Below the pieces are notes generated by a model. The model ran no database searches, was not told the origin of the DNA, and saw nothing but the letters and a program-made list of their open reading frames with translations. From positions 62,001 to 126,000 of the forward strand of contig JAAFJY010000022.1 of NCBI GenBank assembly GCA_013299105.1: a stretch of DNA of 64,000 nt, in the 5' to 3' direction. A program made the position numbers and the translations under genes. Positions 25,682 through 34,489 of this stretch are shown piece after piece (within the stretch, counting starts at the first letter, position 1; every line of letters begins with the position of its first letter). Source of the stretch: Chitinophagales bacterium. GTDB lineage: Bacteria; Bacteroidota; Bacteroidia; Chitinophagales; Saprospiraceae.

Positions 25682-26917
25682 TCAGATTCCGGAGACTCGG
25701 ACTGTGACTTTTTTGTCTGTGCCTGTCACTTCGTGGGCTACCAATACTTTGTCTTTGAGCACTAAAACGCTGGGATTTCCGCCGTTTTCGGAGCCTGGCA
25801 CGATGCCTTTCTCTGCCACTTGGGTCCCTCTCAGGATGCCGTAATAGACTTGCTTGCTTTCCTTTTCAGGGCTTTGGTCCCATACCCACACAATTTTATC
25901 GTCATACGCGGCGAGATTTTGGTTTTGAGCCGATTCATCGAGGATATTGATCAATTTGCCTAGTGGGTCTACCACGCGAATGCCAGGATTTTTGCTGGCT
26001 CCTGCGTACCAGCTCACGTAATTCCCCTGCTTGGTAGCAGTGGAAACAGCACCAGAGTGGGGGCAACCTTTGATTTCCCAGTTGTCGGTATGCACGATTT
26101 CGGATTTGCCAAAAGTTTGGCCATTATCTTTGGAAACCAGGCGGGCGATGTCGCGGATATCGTTGTTGTTGTCGCGGTAATACACGTTGAGTTGGCCGTC
26201 TTTGCCCACCAGTAGGCTGATGTTGCAGCAATCGCAGACCACTGCGTCCAGTAGTTTTTCGGGTTGAAACGCGCCTTTTTTGGTCAATACCATGCGCAGG
26301 TCGCGCTCTTCGTGTTTGGTACTGCCTTTTACGTCTTTGAGGTAAACGACGGCAATCTCGTCATTGGGTAAAACGGCCACGTCAAAAAAGCCCCGCACCA
26401 GGCGAGAAGTGTCGCTATCGGCTGAGGCGGGAGCGCTCCAGGTTTTGCCCTGGTCTTTGGAGATGGCATAGCGGATTTGCACATCGCGCTTGGGTGCGGG
26501 GGCTGGAGTTGGGTTGTGGCCAGCGTGACCTCCGTGACCTGCTTCTGCTGGGTTGGCAACTGGTGGTGCAGCGGGTGCATTGATTCGTTGGGTAAAAAAG
26601 GCCCACATCTCGCCATTTTTCTTGAACAAGAGCCTCGGGCGGGCCAATTTACCCGTGCCAATGCCCATTTCGGAGTAAATCAGTTGTTTTTCGCCAAAAG
26701 TTTTGCCCTGGTCGGCGCTTTCTGCAAAGTAGAGCGCGATTTTGTTCTGTGCGTCCTTTTCGCTCCAGTGCAAAACGACTTTGCCATTGGGGTTTTGCAC
26801 CAAAGTAGGCAAAGCCATTGTGGCATTATCATTGGCAAAATTGTGCTGTTGGGCTTGTACGGTAAGGATGGTATAGGCCAGAAAGGCCATCACAAGCGTG
26901 GTTTTTTGGATAGACAT
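25682..26917 (-). CDS. exported BNR/sialidase-like beta-propeller protein
   Basis: From the ATG at 26917 the protein has 411 residues with a signal peptide (MSIQKTTLVMAFLAYTILTVQA). Asp-box repeats appear as SADQGKTFGE, SKDQGKTWSAP and SKDNGQTFGKS, indicating a six-bladed BNR propeller. A His/Gly-rich insert (GHGGHAGHN) sits after blade one, and a VVCDCCN motif in the middle is followed by KGCPHSGA. Together these resemble a metal-binding group of BNR proteins. The RIP motif and Tyr/Glu catalytic pair of true sialidases were not recognised, so sialidase activity should not be assumed. A longer frame to 27034 crosses the likely promoter. Confidence 0.8.
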   Translation of the reverse strand: MSIQKTTLVMAFLAYTILTVQAQQHNFANDNATMALPTLVQNPNGKVVLHWSEKDAQNKIALYFAESADQGKTFGEKQLIYSEMGIGTGKLARPRLLFKKNGEMWAFFTQRINAPAAPPVANPAEAGHGGHAGHNPTPAPAPKRDVQIRYAISKDQGKTWSAPASADSDTSRLVRGFFDVAVLPNDEIAVVYLKDVKGSTKHEERDLRMVLTKKGAFQPEKLLDAVVCDCCNISLLVGKDGQLNVYYRDNNNDIRDIARLVSKDNGQTFGKSEIVHTDNWEIKGCPHSGAVSTATKQGNYVSWYAGASKNPGIRVVDPLGKLINILDESAQNQNLAAYDDKIVWVWDQSPEKESKQVYYGILRGTQVAEKGIVPGSENGGNPSVLVLKDKVLVAHEVTGTDKKVTVRVSGI

Positions 26918-26970
26918 TGTAGCGTTTTGAGTTAGTGCAGAGAAAAACTTGTCCTGCTGAAAAATTTGGA

Positions 26971-26978
26971 CAAAGATA
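26971..26978 (-). promoter_or_regulatory. candidate -7 box of the BNR protein gene
   Basis: Minus-strand TATCTTTG fits TAnnTTTG, 54 nt before the ATG at 26917. It lies inside the longer alternative frame and so supports the shorter start. Confidence 0.45.
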
Positions 26979-27091
26979 GGGGATTCTTGGTGATCAGGTT
27001 TTGAAAAAACATAGTTTTCAAAACTGTAAAACAATCTATATTTTGTTGGTGTTAGAATTTTGAGACCGCTCTAATCATTTCAAAGTCATTC

Positions 27092-28177
27092 ATGGTAGTT
27101 TTTCTCAAAATAATAGGCATCATTGCGCTGGTAGTACTACTTATTTTAGCAGCATGTTATTTGTTTCTGTACAAAAAAATAGATGCAAAAAGCATCGCTA
27201 GATTTATTCGAAAAAACCCGGAAAAAAGCGCCATCTGCTTAGTCCAAAATGGCAAGGTGCTGATGGAACACTATGCGGATAGGGTCATGCCATTGGCCAG
27301 TACCGTCAAAATAATCGTCGCCATTGAATATGCGGAACAAGTAGAGGAAGGCAGTATCCATCCCGATTCGCTGGTTGAATTGAGCGAATTGGACAAGTAT
27401 TACGTACCTAAGACCGATGGGGGCGCACACCCAAACTGGTTGGAAGCAGCTCAAAAAAATGGATTGATCAAAAACGAACAAATCAGTCTTCGAGAAGTGG
27501 CCAAAGGCATGATCAGGTACAGCTCGAATGCCAATACCGAATTTTTGATGGATCTATTAGGGCTGGATCGGATCAACGCCAACTTGCAAAAGATGGGCTT
27601 GACCAGGCATCAGCCTTTGTACCCACTTGTTTCCACTTTATTTCTTTACCTCGATAAAAGTCCTGAACAAGTCAGGGCCATGTCCGATTCTGAGTACATA
27701 GCAAGTGCACAAGCGATACACGATACGCTTAAAAACGATAGCGGTCAACTCAAAACGCGGTATCAACCTCTACCCATGACCGCCCAACGGGTTCAGAGTG
27801 ATCGCTTAGTAGGCGGCACTACCCGCGAATATGTTTCCATTCTCAAAAAAATCAATGATCGGGAGTATTTTTCTGAAAAGGCCCAACATGAATTGGATCT
27901 GGTTATGGAAGCGATTTTGGAAGATCCAGCAAATCGGGCTAAGTTTTTACATGCTGGAATGAAAGGCGGCTCAACAGCCTTTGTATTGACGAAAGCCCTG
28001 TACGCAACTACAAAACAGGGCGACAAAACAGAGTTGGCCTATTTTTTTAATGATTTGACCTTTTGGCAACGTATTTGGTTACAATTGGCGATGGCTTTTT
28101 TTGACTTAACCATCATAAGCGATTCCAAAGAAAAGAATAAACTGATAAAAATTATCAAGGGTAAATCAAAACCTTGA
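27092..28177 (+). CDS. membrane-anchored serine hydrolase, class A beta-lactamase fold
   Basis: The protein has 361 residues. One N-terminal membrane helix (4-27) is followed by a beta-lactamase-like domain. The three active-site elements are visible: S70-T-V-K73 (ASTVKI), S144-x-N146 (YSSNAN), and the KGG triad in MKGGST. The Glu166 loop of true class A beta-lactamases is not obvious, and the protein is longer than typical enzymes. A penicillin-recognising peptidase or esterase is therefore more likely than antibiotic resistance. It is a single gene, divergent from the BNR protein gene. Confidence 0.85.
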   Translation: MVVFLKIIGIIALVVLLILAACYLFLYKKIDAKSIARFIRKNPEKSAICLVQNGKVLMEHYADRVMPLASTVKIIVAIEYAEQVEEGSIHPDSLVELSELDKYYVPKTDGGAHPNWLEAAQKNGLIKNEQISLREVAKGMIRYSSNANTEFLMDLLGLDRINANLQKMGLTRHQPLYPLVSTLFLYLDKSPEQVRAMSDSEYIASAQAIHDTLKNDSGQLKTRYQPLPMTAQRVQSDRLVGGTTREYVSILKKINDREYFSEKAQHELDLVMEAILEDPANRAKFLHAGMKGGSTAFVLTKALYATTKQGDKTELAYFFNDLTFWQRIWLQLAMAFFDLTIISDSKEKNKLIKIIKGKSKP

Positions 28178-28295
28178 CGATGACAAAACGGGGCTTCTAA
28201 AATTCTAGCACCGTGCTATGTTCTAAACTCCTCAACTTCTCAACTTCTACGACTTTTCCTATCTTTACCCCACTCTTCACAAAACCTCGTAACGC

Positions 28296-30125
28296 GTGTT
28301 GGAACTTGCCGCCATTGTTGTGCTTGGAATCCTGGCACAATGGATGGCTTGGCGCTTTCGGGTGCCAGCCATTTTGCCTTTGGTTATTTTTGGTTTGCTG
28401 CTTGGTCCTTTGTCAATTTATTGGACCTACGACCAAAAAGTATGGCTACAAATCCGCTACAACCCCAGCACTGGTCAAGGGATTTTCCCTGGCAAATACC
28501 TTTTTCATTTTGTCTCGTTTGCCCTCAGTTTGATCCTTTTTGAAGGGAGTTTAGGGCTTCGACTTCGCGACCTGGAGCGGGAAAGAAACGCCATTTGGGG
28601 CCTTTTGAGCGTGGGGGTAAGCCTGACTTTTCTTGGGGTCACCTGGGCCGCCAATGCTTGTTTGGGCTTGGCTTGGCCATTGGCATTGCTGTTTTCTGCT
28701 TTGGTGGTGGTGACGGGCCCTACGGTTATTTTGCCTATTTTGCAAAGCACTTCACTCAATCACAGGGTTGGCCTGGTGCTCAAATGGGAAAGCCTGCTGA
28801 TTTCGCCCATCGGAGCCTTGTTGGCAGTGTTGAGCTACCAATACATAATCGGTACAATGGAGCAAAAAGACCCCACCATCTTCAGGTCTTTTTTGCAAAT
28901 TGTAATTACCGGGCTGCTTTTTGGCGCTGCATTTGCCAAACTGGCCCATACGCTGCTCGAAAACAAGCGCATTCCGATTCAATTGGCGGGGCCTTTTCAC
29001 TTGGCCTTGGTAGGTTTTGTTCTGGTTTTGACCAATACCCTGGTACCCGACTCCGGTTTGTTGTCGGTAGTAGTGATGGGCGTGGTAATGGCCAATCTCG
29101 AAAGCAGCCGCTTGAGCGATGGTTTGCGTTTTTTGGAACCACTCTCTACCCTGCTCATCGCGGCATTGTTCATCATCATGTCGGCCAATATCCGTTTGTC
29201 CGATTTGCAAAAAGTGTTTTACAACCCAGGCACTTGGGTTTTGCTGTTGCTGATCATTTTTGTGATCCGGCCCTTGGTGGTCTTTTGTTGTACTGGCTGG
29301 TCTGGTTTGGATCTTCGGGAAAAACTCTTCCTAGGGCTCATCGGCCCTCGTGGTATTGTAGCGGCCAGCATGGCTACGGTAATAGGGGCTTATTTGGTGT
29401 CAAAGCAAGTCCCCTCGGCGGAGCTAGTAGTTCCCCTGGTTTTTGTGGTGGAGTTGGGAACGGTATTTTTTGCGGGCATTTTTGTGGTGCCGCTGGCCAA
29501 ATTGCTAAAAGTAGAACGAAAAGGCGAGGGCTATTTGATCATCGGTGCCAATATGGTAGCCAGGATTTTTGCCCAATATTTGCTGCAAAAAGGCCAGCAA
29601 GTCACACTCATTGACAGCAACAAAGAAACCGTGGACATTGCCCAACAAGAAGGGCTCAAGGTCATCCATGCCAATGTGAATGACCAGGACATATTGGCAA
29701 AAAATCAAGTACAGGACACGGGTTATTTATTGGCCATGACGGCCAATCGGGAAGTGAATTTGGCAGCCCTTGATCGGCACCAAGCAAAATATGGTCCAAA
29801 AGGTGGTTTCCGGCTGGCTAAAAAAGAGGAACTGAGCGAGTCAACTGAGGAAAAGTCCAGCGATCGTTTCTTGAATATTTATGCTGATTTCTCCGTATTA
29901 CTTCAACGCAGCAACGAAGCACAGGGGGTCAAAGAACTGCATTTTGGCTCAATTGCAGCCTTGGATTATCACTTGCCAGAGTTGTTGGAAAAAGGAGGCG
30001 TTCCCATTTTCATCTGCGATTCAAATGGGAAAATCTGCTTGCTGGACCGGGCACCCAAAACCATGTCTCTGGCTGTAGGCGACCTGACTTTGGCTTATTT
30101 AGGTCCGCAGATTGAGGGGTTTTAG
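28296..30125 (+). CDS. CPA1-type Na+/H+ antiporter with TrkA-N domain
   Basis: The protein has 609 residues and starts with GTG at 28296. About twelve membrane segments form a sodium/proton exchanger domain (VPAILPLVIFGLLLGP, and VVVTGPTVILPIL, which matches the conserved unwound-helix region). A cytosolic TrkA-N Rossmann domain (GEGYLIIGANMVARIFA, LIDSNKE) and a TrkA-C-like tail follow. The architecture is that of CPA1/NhaP-like antiporters gated by nucleotides. It exchanges Na+ or K+ for H+ across the inner membrane. The gene ends 20 bp from the convergent DUF1611 gene. Confidence 0.92.
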   Translation: MLELAAIVVLGILAQWMAWRFRVPAILPLVIFGLLLGPLSIYWTYDQKVWLQIRYNPSTGQGIFPGKYLFHFVSFALSLILFEGSLGLRLRDLERERNAIWGLLSVGVSLTFLGVTWAANACLGLAWPLALLFSALVVVTGPTVILPILQSTSLNHRVGLVLKWESLLISPIGALLAVLSYQYIIGTMEQKDPTIFRSFLQIVITGLLFGAAFAKLAHTLLENKRIPIQLAGPFHLALVGFVLVLTNTLVPDSGLLSVVVMGVVMANLESSRLSDGLRFLEPLSTLLIAALFIIMSANIRLSDLQKVFYNPGTWVLLLLIIFVIRPLVVFCCTGWSGLDLREKLFLGLIGPRGIVAASMATVIGAYLVSKQVPSAELVVPLVFVVELGTVFFAGIFVVPLAKLLKVERKGEGYLIIGANMVARIFAQYLLQKGQQVTLIDSNKETVDIAQQEGLKVIHANVNDQDILAKNQVQDTGYLLAMTANREVNLAALDRHQAKYGPKGGFRLAKKEELSESTEEKSSDRFLNIYADFSVLLQRSNEAQGVKELHFGSIAALDYHLPELLEKGGVPIFICDSNGKICLLDRAPKTMSLAVGDLTLAYLGPQIEGF

Positions 30126-30145
30126 TCCCATCATTGGCTACCCGC

Positions 30146-31189
30146 TCAGAGTTTTTCCACCAAATCCGACAAATCATCGCTCAAAGGATCAACCACGGGG
30201 ATGCCCAACAAGGTCTCATATTTGGTCTTAAATGCCTGCACTTCATCCAATGTACAATCGCGGGTATTCATCGCAATGCCCACTACTTCCGAGCCGTAGA
30301 GCCGAATCAGCGCGATCTCATCCTCGACATTGGGCAGAGGGCCCCAAGCTTCGAGGTCTTCAAAATACTTGCGGCCAATGGGCACCACCAAGACTACTTT
30401 TTTGGCATTTCCAGACACCAGGTATTCCGCCCCTGCCGGGCCGCTGGGGTTGCGCAGGGCCGATTGGCCTTCAAGCAGGATCACTTCCGACTGGGTTTCT
30501 TTCCAGCAACTGACAATAGCGTGTTCCAACTCGCCAGAGATGAAATCATTCAAGGTTGAGTCAAAAATGAAGCCGTAGCGATTGCCCTGCATCCACCCCG
30601 TTTGGCCAGTATAAATCATTTCTGCACTGCGGCCAGCCGCACGGCAAGCGTCGCGCAGGATGCGGGCTGTGGTGCGCTTACCCGTTGCACAATCCAAGCC
30701 TAAAACTGCTACGATGGAGGCTTTGACCTCAAATATTTCCCCGGTCCAAAAATGCAGGTCGGCGCGTGTTTTGGGTTTGCGCACGTCGATCAGTTCCAAA
30801 CCCTTAGCCGCTGCCAAGGCTTGCAGGTCGGGCTTTTCACTCAAAAACTCGTGTAGTCCATTGACTACTGACAAGCCTGATTCCAGGGCCTTGTTGATCA
30901 CTGCCAGCAAATGTGGTGGCAATATCCCGCCAATGGTTGCAACGCCAATGATGCAGTAAGCAGGTTTTTCGGGCAAAGCTTCCAAGGCAGCTCCCAAGTC
31001 ACCAAAAATCGGAATGCCCAGTGGGCGGCCATCCATCACTATGCCTGCATCCTGGCCTGCATGGTTTTCATCAATGACCCCCAAAACACGGTAGCGTTCC
31101 GAGCCCCGCAGCAAGCCATGTGTGGTCTTGGCCCCCAATTCATGCAAGTCTCCACCTGAAAGCACCAGGGCGGTGTGGCGTTGGTCCAT
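30146..31189 (-). CDS. DUF1611 / DgcN-like P-loop protein
   Basis: The protein has 347 residues from the ATG at 31189 (MDQRHTALVLSGGDLHELGAK). An N-terminal Rossmann-like domain (YRVLGVIDENHAGQDAG, IPIFGDL, YCIIGVATIGG) is followed by a P-loop domain (VLGLDCATGKRTTA) with a conserved ILLEGQSALRNPSG segment. DUF1611 includes DgcN, an acetyltransferase acting with the epimerase-like DgcA on D-glutamate, and proteins linked to L-Ala-D/L-Glu epimerases. No such partner lies in this window. The frame's upstream 20 codons are unlikely to be coding because they reach into the terminator of the neighbouring gene. Confidence 0.85.
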   Translation of the reverse strand: MDQRHTALVLSGGDLHELGAKTTHGLLRGSERYRVLGVIDENHAGQDAGIVMDGRPLGIPIFGDLGAALEALPEKPAYCIIGVATIGGILPPHLLAVINKALESGLSVVNGLHEFLSEKPDLQALAAAKGLELIDVRKPKTRADLHFWTGEIFEVKASIVAVLGLDCATGKRTTARILRDACRAAGRSAEMIYTGQTGWMQGNRYGFIFDSTLNDFISGELEHAIVSCWKETQSEVILLEGQSALRNPSGPAGAEYLVSGNAKKVVLVVPIGRKYFEDLEAWGPLPNVEDEIALIRLYGSEVVGIAMNTRDCTLDEVQAFKTKYETLLGIPVVDPLSDDLSDLVEKL

Positions 31190-31253
31190 ATTGGTTTTCG
31201 TTTTGTGTTTTATGTGGCTCAAAAATAGGCCCCAACCCTCAAACCCCAAAAAG

Positions 31254-31293
31254 AAAAATCCGCCAGCATCTTCTCGGACACTGGCGGATTTTT
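31254..31293 (-). terminator. Rho-independent terminator of the coiled-coil protein gene
   Basis: AAAAATCCGCCAG (31254-31266) pairs perfectly with CTGGCGGATTTTT (31281-31293) over a 14-nt loop, with T-runs on both strands. It lies 33 bp after the stop codon of the gene at 31326-32312. Confidence 0.9.
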
Positions 31294-31325
31294 ACCCCTG
31301 CATAATTTATAGGGGGCTCTTCAGC

Positions 31326-32312
31326 TTACTTCAGCTTTACTGAGCCAGTACCGGCCAAGTAGCCTTTGTTGTAAACTTCTACTTTGTAAGTACCCGCTGC
31401 AAATGGCTGACCAGGATTCCAGCTGATACACAAATTAGCAGTGCCTCGGTTATAGCTGGTTTCTTTTGCCTTGGTGAAAGGGATGGTTTCGCCGTTGTCG
31501 TTGGTGAAGTTGCCAGAACCCATGCTCTCTACGGCCAGGGTTTCGCCAGTTGGGCTTAAGATGCGTACATGAAACACTTCTTTACCCACTTCAGCTACTT
31601 CGTTAGGAATAATCTTGAAGCAAACATCCAATTGGTCAACACTCTTGGCAGCGTTTTTCTTGGTTGGCTTACCTGATTCTTTGATAGCCAAAGAAACAAC
31701 TTCAACATCGTCCAATTTGATCACCGAAGCTTGGTTAACTTTCTTCGAAAGTGCGGTCTTGGTAGCTTCTAATTCAGCCTTTTGGCTTTCCAATTGGCCT
31801 TTAGCTGAGCTCAACTCTTGGTTAGAGGCGTTGGCGGCGCTCAAGTTGCCTTCCAGAGCGGTCTTTTCAGTGACCAGTCGGCTGTTGTCACCCTTCAAGG
31901 TTTCATTTTCGCCTTTCAATTGGTTGATCTCAGCCAGGTATTGCTGTGCTTGCTCCTGCATCTTGGCAATTTCAGCGCGAGCGCGGGTCAAATCGCCCTT
32001 GGTGCGCAACATACCGTCAATCTTTGATTTTTGAGCAGTCAGTTCCTGCTTCTGCTGGTCGATCAAGGCATTCAATTCTTCATTGGTGCCGCGCATGTCT
32101 TCCAATTCCGTCAGCGCCGACATGTATTGCTTGTTCAGCTCTTCCTTCAACTTGCTGGTTTCATCCAGGTTTTCAGTCAGCGTGCCAATTTGCTGCTTGT
32201 CTTGTCCGCGGTTAACCCACAAGAAGATGTTCAAGCCCAAAAGTGCAACGATCAATGCAGCGCCTACGCCCAAAAGCGTATTTTTAGAATTGTTTCCAGA
32301 GGTGGTTGACAT
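31326..32312 (-). CDS. membrane-anchored coiled-coil protein with C-terminal beta domain
   Basis: The protein has 328 residues. One transmembrane helix (about 13-33, LLGVGAALIVALLGLNIFLW) is followed by a long coiled coil (about 35-195) rich in E, K, Q and L heptads, and then a beta-sandwich-like domain of about 125 residues (VIKLDDVEVVSLAI ... GYLAGTGSVKLK). I recognise the type from Bacteroidota genomes as a conserved hypothetical protein but know no function. The topology suggests an inner-membrane protein reaching across the periplasm. The transcription unit is clear: a good promoter at 32390-32422 and a terminator at 31254-31293. Confidence 0.85.
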   Translation of the reverse strand: MSTTSGNNSKNTLLGVGAALIVALLGLNIFLWVNRGQDKQQIGTLTENLDETSKLKEELNKQYMSALTELEDMRGTNEELNALIDQQKQELTAQKSKIDGMLRTKGDLTRARAEIAKMQEQAQQYLAEINQLKGENETLKGDNSRLVTEKTALEGNLSAANASNQELSSAKGQLESQKAELEATKTALSKKVNQASVIKLDDVEVVSLAIKESGKPTKKNAAKSVDQLDVCFKIIPNEVAEVGKEVFHVRILSPTGETLAVESMGSGNFTNDNGETIPFTKAKETSYNRGTANLCISWNPGQPFAAGTYKVEVYNKGYLAGTGSVKLK

Positions 32313-32389
32313 AGTTATTTGATTTTTGTTTTTTGCAAATTTGTTTCTTGGGAAACGAAGCGTAAAATTCGCTTATTGTTTCGACAGGT

Positions 32390-32422
32390 CAAAGGTAGGG
32401 TAAGTCACGCTAATCAAGCAAA
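32390..32422 (-). promoter_or_regulatory. Bacteroidota-type promoter of the coiled-coil protein gene
   Basis: On the minus strand TTTG (32422-32419) precedes TACCTTTG (32397-32390) with 21 nt between, fitting the TTTG/TAnnTTTG primary promoter. It lies 78 nt before the ATG. This is the best promoter match seen in the window. Confidence 0.65.
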
Positions 32423-32511
32423 TAAATATTATTGGGGCATTATGAGTGAAAATAAAAAATACTTCAAAATAATTTGATTTTCAATTAATTAAACCATTTT
32501 TTAGCCTCTTC

Positions 32512-32570
32512 TAGGGTTAACCCTAATTTTTTTATGCAAAGGATTTACCCTAAATCGGTACTAGGGTAAA
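32512..32570. repeat. two TAGGGT-based palindromes
   Basis: TAGGGTTAACCCTA (32512-32525) is a perfect palindrome. TTTACCCTA (32544-32552) pairs with TAGGGTAAA (32562-32570). Two adjacent palindromes with the same half-site suggest operators, upstream of the coiled-coil protein promoter on one side and the helicase on the other. The rest of 32313-33006 is AT-rich with no gene. Confidence 0.6.
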
Positions 32571-32908
32571 CGCGAGGTTTGGAGTTAGGTTTTTTGCTGA
32601 TTGATGAGCTATGAAGGAGTGAAAAGGACGAAGCTGGTTTAGTTATGAGTGATGAATTATGAGTTATGAGTGGGGACTCGCTGGGAAGATTTATGGGTTT
32701 GGATAGCTTTTGTTTCTCAAGATGCTTTCGTCCGTCTACATCATATCAACATCCTGCTCATCATGAAAATCACAGTTCAGACAAAAAGGCTCGCTGGTAA
32801 GGTTGTGAAACCAGCACAAAATGTAGGCCAAAAACATGATTTAATTGCACCTTGCCATTTTTTTACTCCCCTTCAGCGAAATTCCCCACATGGCATTGTG
32901 GAATTGCT

Positions 32909-32916
32909 TACCTTTG
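32909..32916 (+). promoter_or_regulatory. candidate -7 box of the DEAD-box helicase gene
   Basis: TACCTTTG fits TAnnTTTG about 90 nt before the helicase start; the -33 element is weak. Confidence 0.4.
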
Positions 32917-33006
32917 CACTTGGTACAACACCCCTTTTGATCCCAGACTTTTGCAATGATTTTCTGGTGTAATCGATTCATCACCAGTTTTTAAACCACT
33001 ACTACT

Positions 33007-34329
33007 TTGAATTTCGACGAACTTGGCCTACATCCTGACCTCCTGGAGGGCATTCAGGCAATGAATTACAAAACGGCCACCCCGATCCAAGAACAATCTA
33101 TTCCGATCATTCTCGACGGCAAAGATCTCATCGGTATCGCACAAACGGGTACTGGTAAAACCGCTGCTTTCGTTCTCCCTTTGCTCGACTTCATCATCGA
33201 TTCTGATACCGTTGATAAAATCCAAGCCCTGGTCATTGTGCCTACCCGCGAGTTGGCCATCCAGATCGACCAGGTCATTGAAGCATATTCTTATTTTACG
33301 GGCGTTTCGTCCATCGCCATTTACGGCGGTGGCGACGGTAAAGAGTTTGCCCAGGAAAAGCAAGCCTTTGTCAGTGGCGTTGACATCGTAATCGCCACCC
33401 CAGGCCGTTTGCTTTCGCACATGGCGATGGGCTATGTCGATTATTCCAAACTTCGGTTTTTGGTACTCGACGAGGCAGACCGTATGCTTGACATGGGTTT
33501 TCAGCCCGATCTGCTGCGGATTATTGAAAAATTGCCCCCCAAACGCCAAGGTTTGCTCTTTTCGGCTACCATGCCAGATGGGGTAATGAAACTGGCCCGC
33601 AAAATGCTACACGAGCCCGAAACGGTTAGCATCGCCCTGTCCAAGCCTGCCGAGGGCATCACCCAAACGGCTTATGTGCTGTACGAAGAGCAAAAATTGC
33701 CCCATATTACCGAACTGCTGCGCGACCGCAAAGGGCAACGCATCGTGGTGTTTTGCTCCTCCAAGGCTTCGGTGAGCTCCTTGTACTACAAATTGCACCG
33801 CAAAGGACTTTCTGTAGGCCAAATCAGCAGCGATGTGGAGCAGAACGAGCGCGAAAAAATCATGCAGGAGTTTCGCGCCCGCAAAATTGACATCCTGGTG
33901 GCTACCGACGTCATCAGCCGGGGCATCGACGTGGATGGCATCGAGCTGGTAGTCAACTACGACGTACCCCGCGACCCCGAAGACTACATCCACCGCATTG
34001 GTCGTACTGCCCGCGCCGAACGCAAGGGCGAGGCCATGACCCTGATCAGCCCCACTGACCAGCACCGTTTTCGGCGCATCGAAAAACTGATTGGCAAAAG
34101 CATCGAAAAGCTCGGCCCCTTAAAGCAACTGGGCCCTGGTCCAGAATACCAAAGCAGCGGGAAAGGAGGCGGAAACCATCGAGGTGCTGGCCATCAACAA
34201 CGCAACCAGGCACAAGGAGAGCGCAAAGGCCCTCCCGCCAATGGCCAAGGCAATACCGGACAAGGCCAGGGTGGCGGCAAGAAGAAATTTTGGAACAAGT
34301 CCAAGCCTAAGCCGCAGTCGCCGGGGTAG
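33007..34329 (+). CDS. DEAD-box RNA helicase (RhlE-like)
   Basis: The protein has 440 residues. The Q motif (ATPIQEQSIP), motif I AQTGTGKT, Ia PTRELAIQ, II VLDEADRMLDMGF, III FSATMP, V VATDVISRGIDV and VI YIHRIGRTARA are all visible in order. The C-terminal 65 residues are a Gly/Asn/Gln and Lys-rich tail (GGGNHRGAGHQQRNQAQGE) typical of RNA-binding extensions in RhlE-type helicases. Expected roles are ribosome assembly, RNA decay or cold adaptation. The start is a TTG giving MNFDELGLHPDLLEGI, the normal helicase N-terminus. Confidence 0.95.
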   Translation: MNFDELGLHPDLLEGIQAMNYKTATPIQEQSIPIILDGKDLIGIAQTGTGKTAAFVLPLLDFIIDSDTVDKIQALVIVPTRELAIQIDQVIEAYSYFTGVSSIAIYGGGDGKEFAQEKQAFVSGVDIVIATPGRLLSHMAMGYVDYSKLRFLVLDEADRMLDMGFQPDLLRIIEKLPPKRQGLLFSATMPDGVMKLARKMLHEPETVSIALSKPAEGITQTAYVLYEEQKLPHITELLRDRKGQRIVVFCSSKASVSSLYYKLHRKGLSVGQISSDVEQNEREKIMQEFRARKIDILVATDVISRGIDVDGIELVVNYDVPRDPEDYIHRIGRTARAERKGEAMTLISPTDQHRFRRIEKLIGKSIEKLGPLKQLGPGPEYQSSGKGGGNHRGAGHQQRNQAQGERKGPPANGQGNTGQGQGGGKKKFWNKSKPKPQSPG

Positions 34330-34489
34330 GGATAAGTTTTGTACATACGATAGACGATAGACGAAATACGACATATGATTTAATGGACTCTCTGAGGAGG
34401 CCTGTCTGGGGCTAAGGAATTCAGTTTTCCGGCTTCGGTATTTTTGAAACAGGTTGATTTCTAAGCATGATATCACCCTTTTCAGGGTC

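Noticed and set aside
27092-28177. Beta-lactamase resistance gene
   Set aside because: SxxK, SxN and KGG motifs are present, but the Glu166 loop is not evident and the protein is membrane-anchored and longer; resistance is not supported.
28595-29614. 339-codon frame in the antiporter gene, other plus frame
   Set aside because: It overlaps the antiporter completely; translation lacks membrane periodicity and is Gly/Phe/Cys-rich noise.
32512-32570. Telomere-like TTAGGG sequence
   Set aside because: Only isolated palindromic half-sites, no tandem array; operator-like dyads are a better reading.
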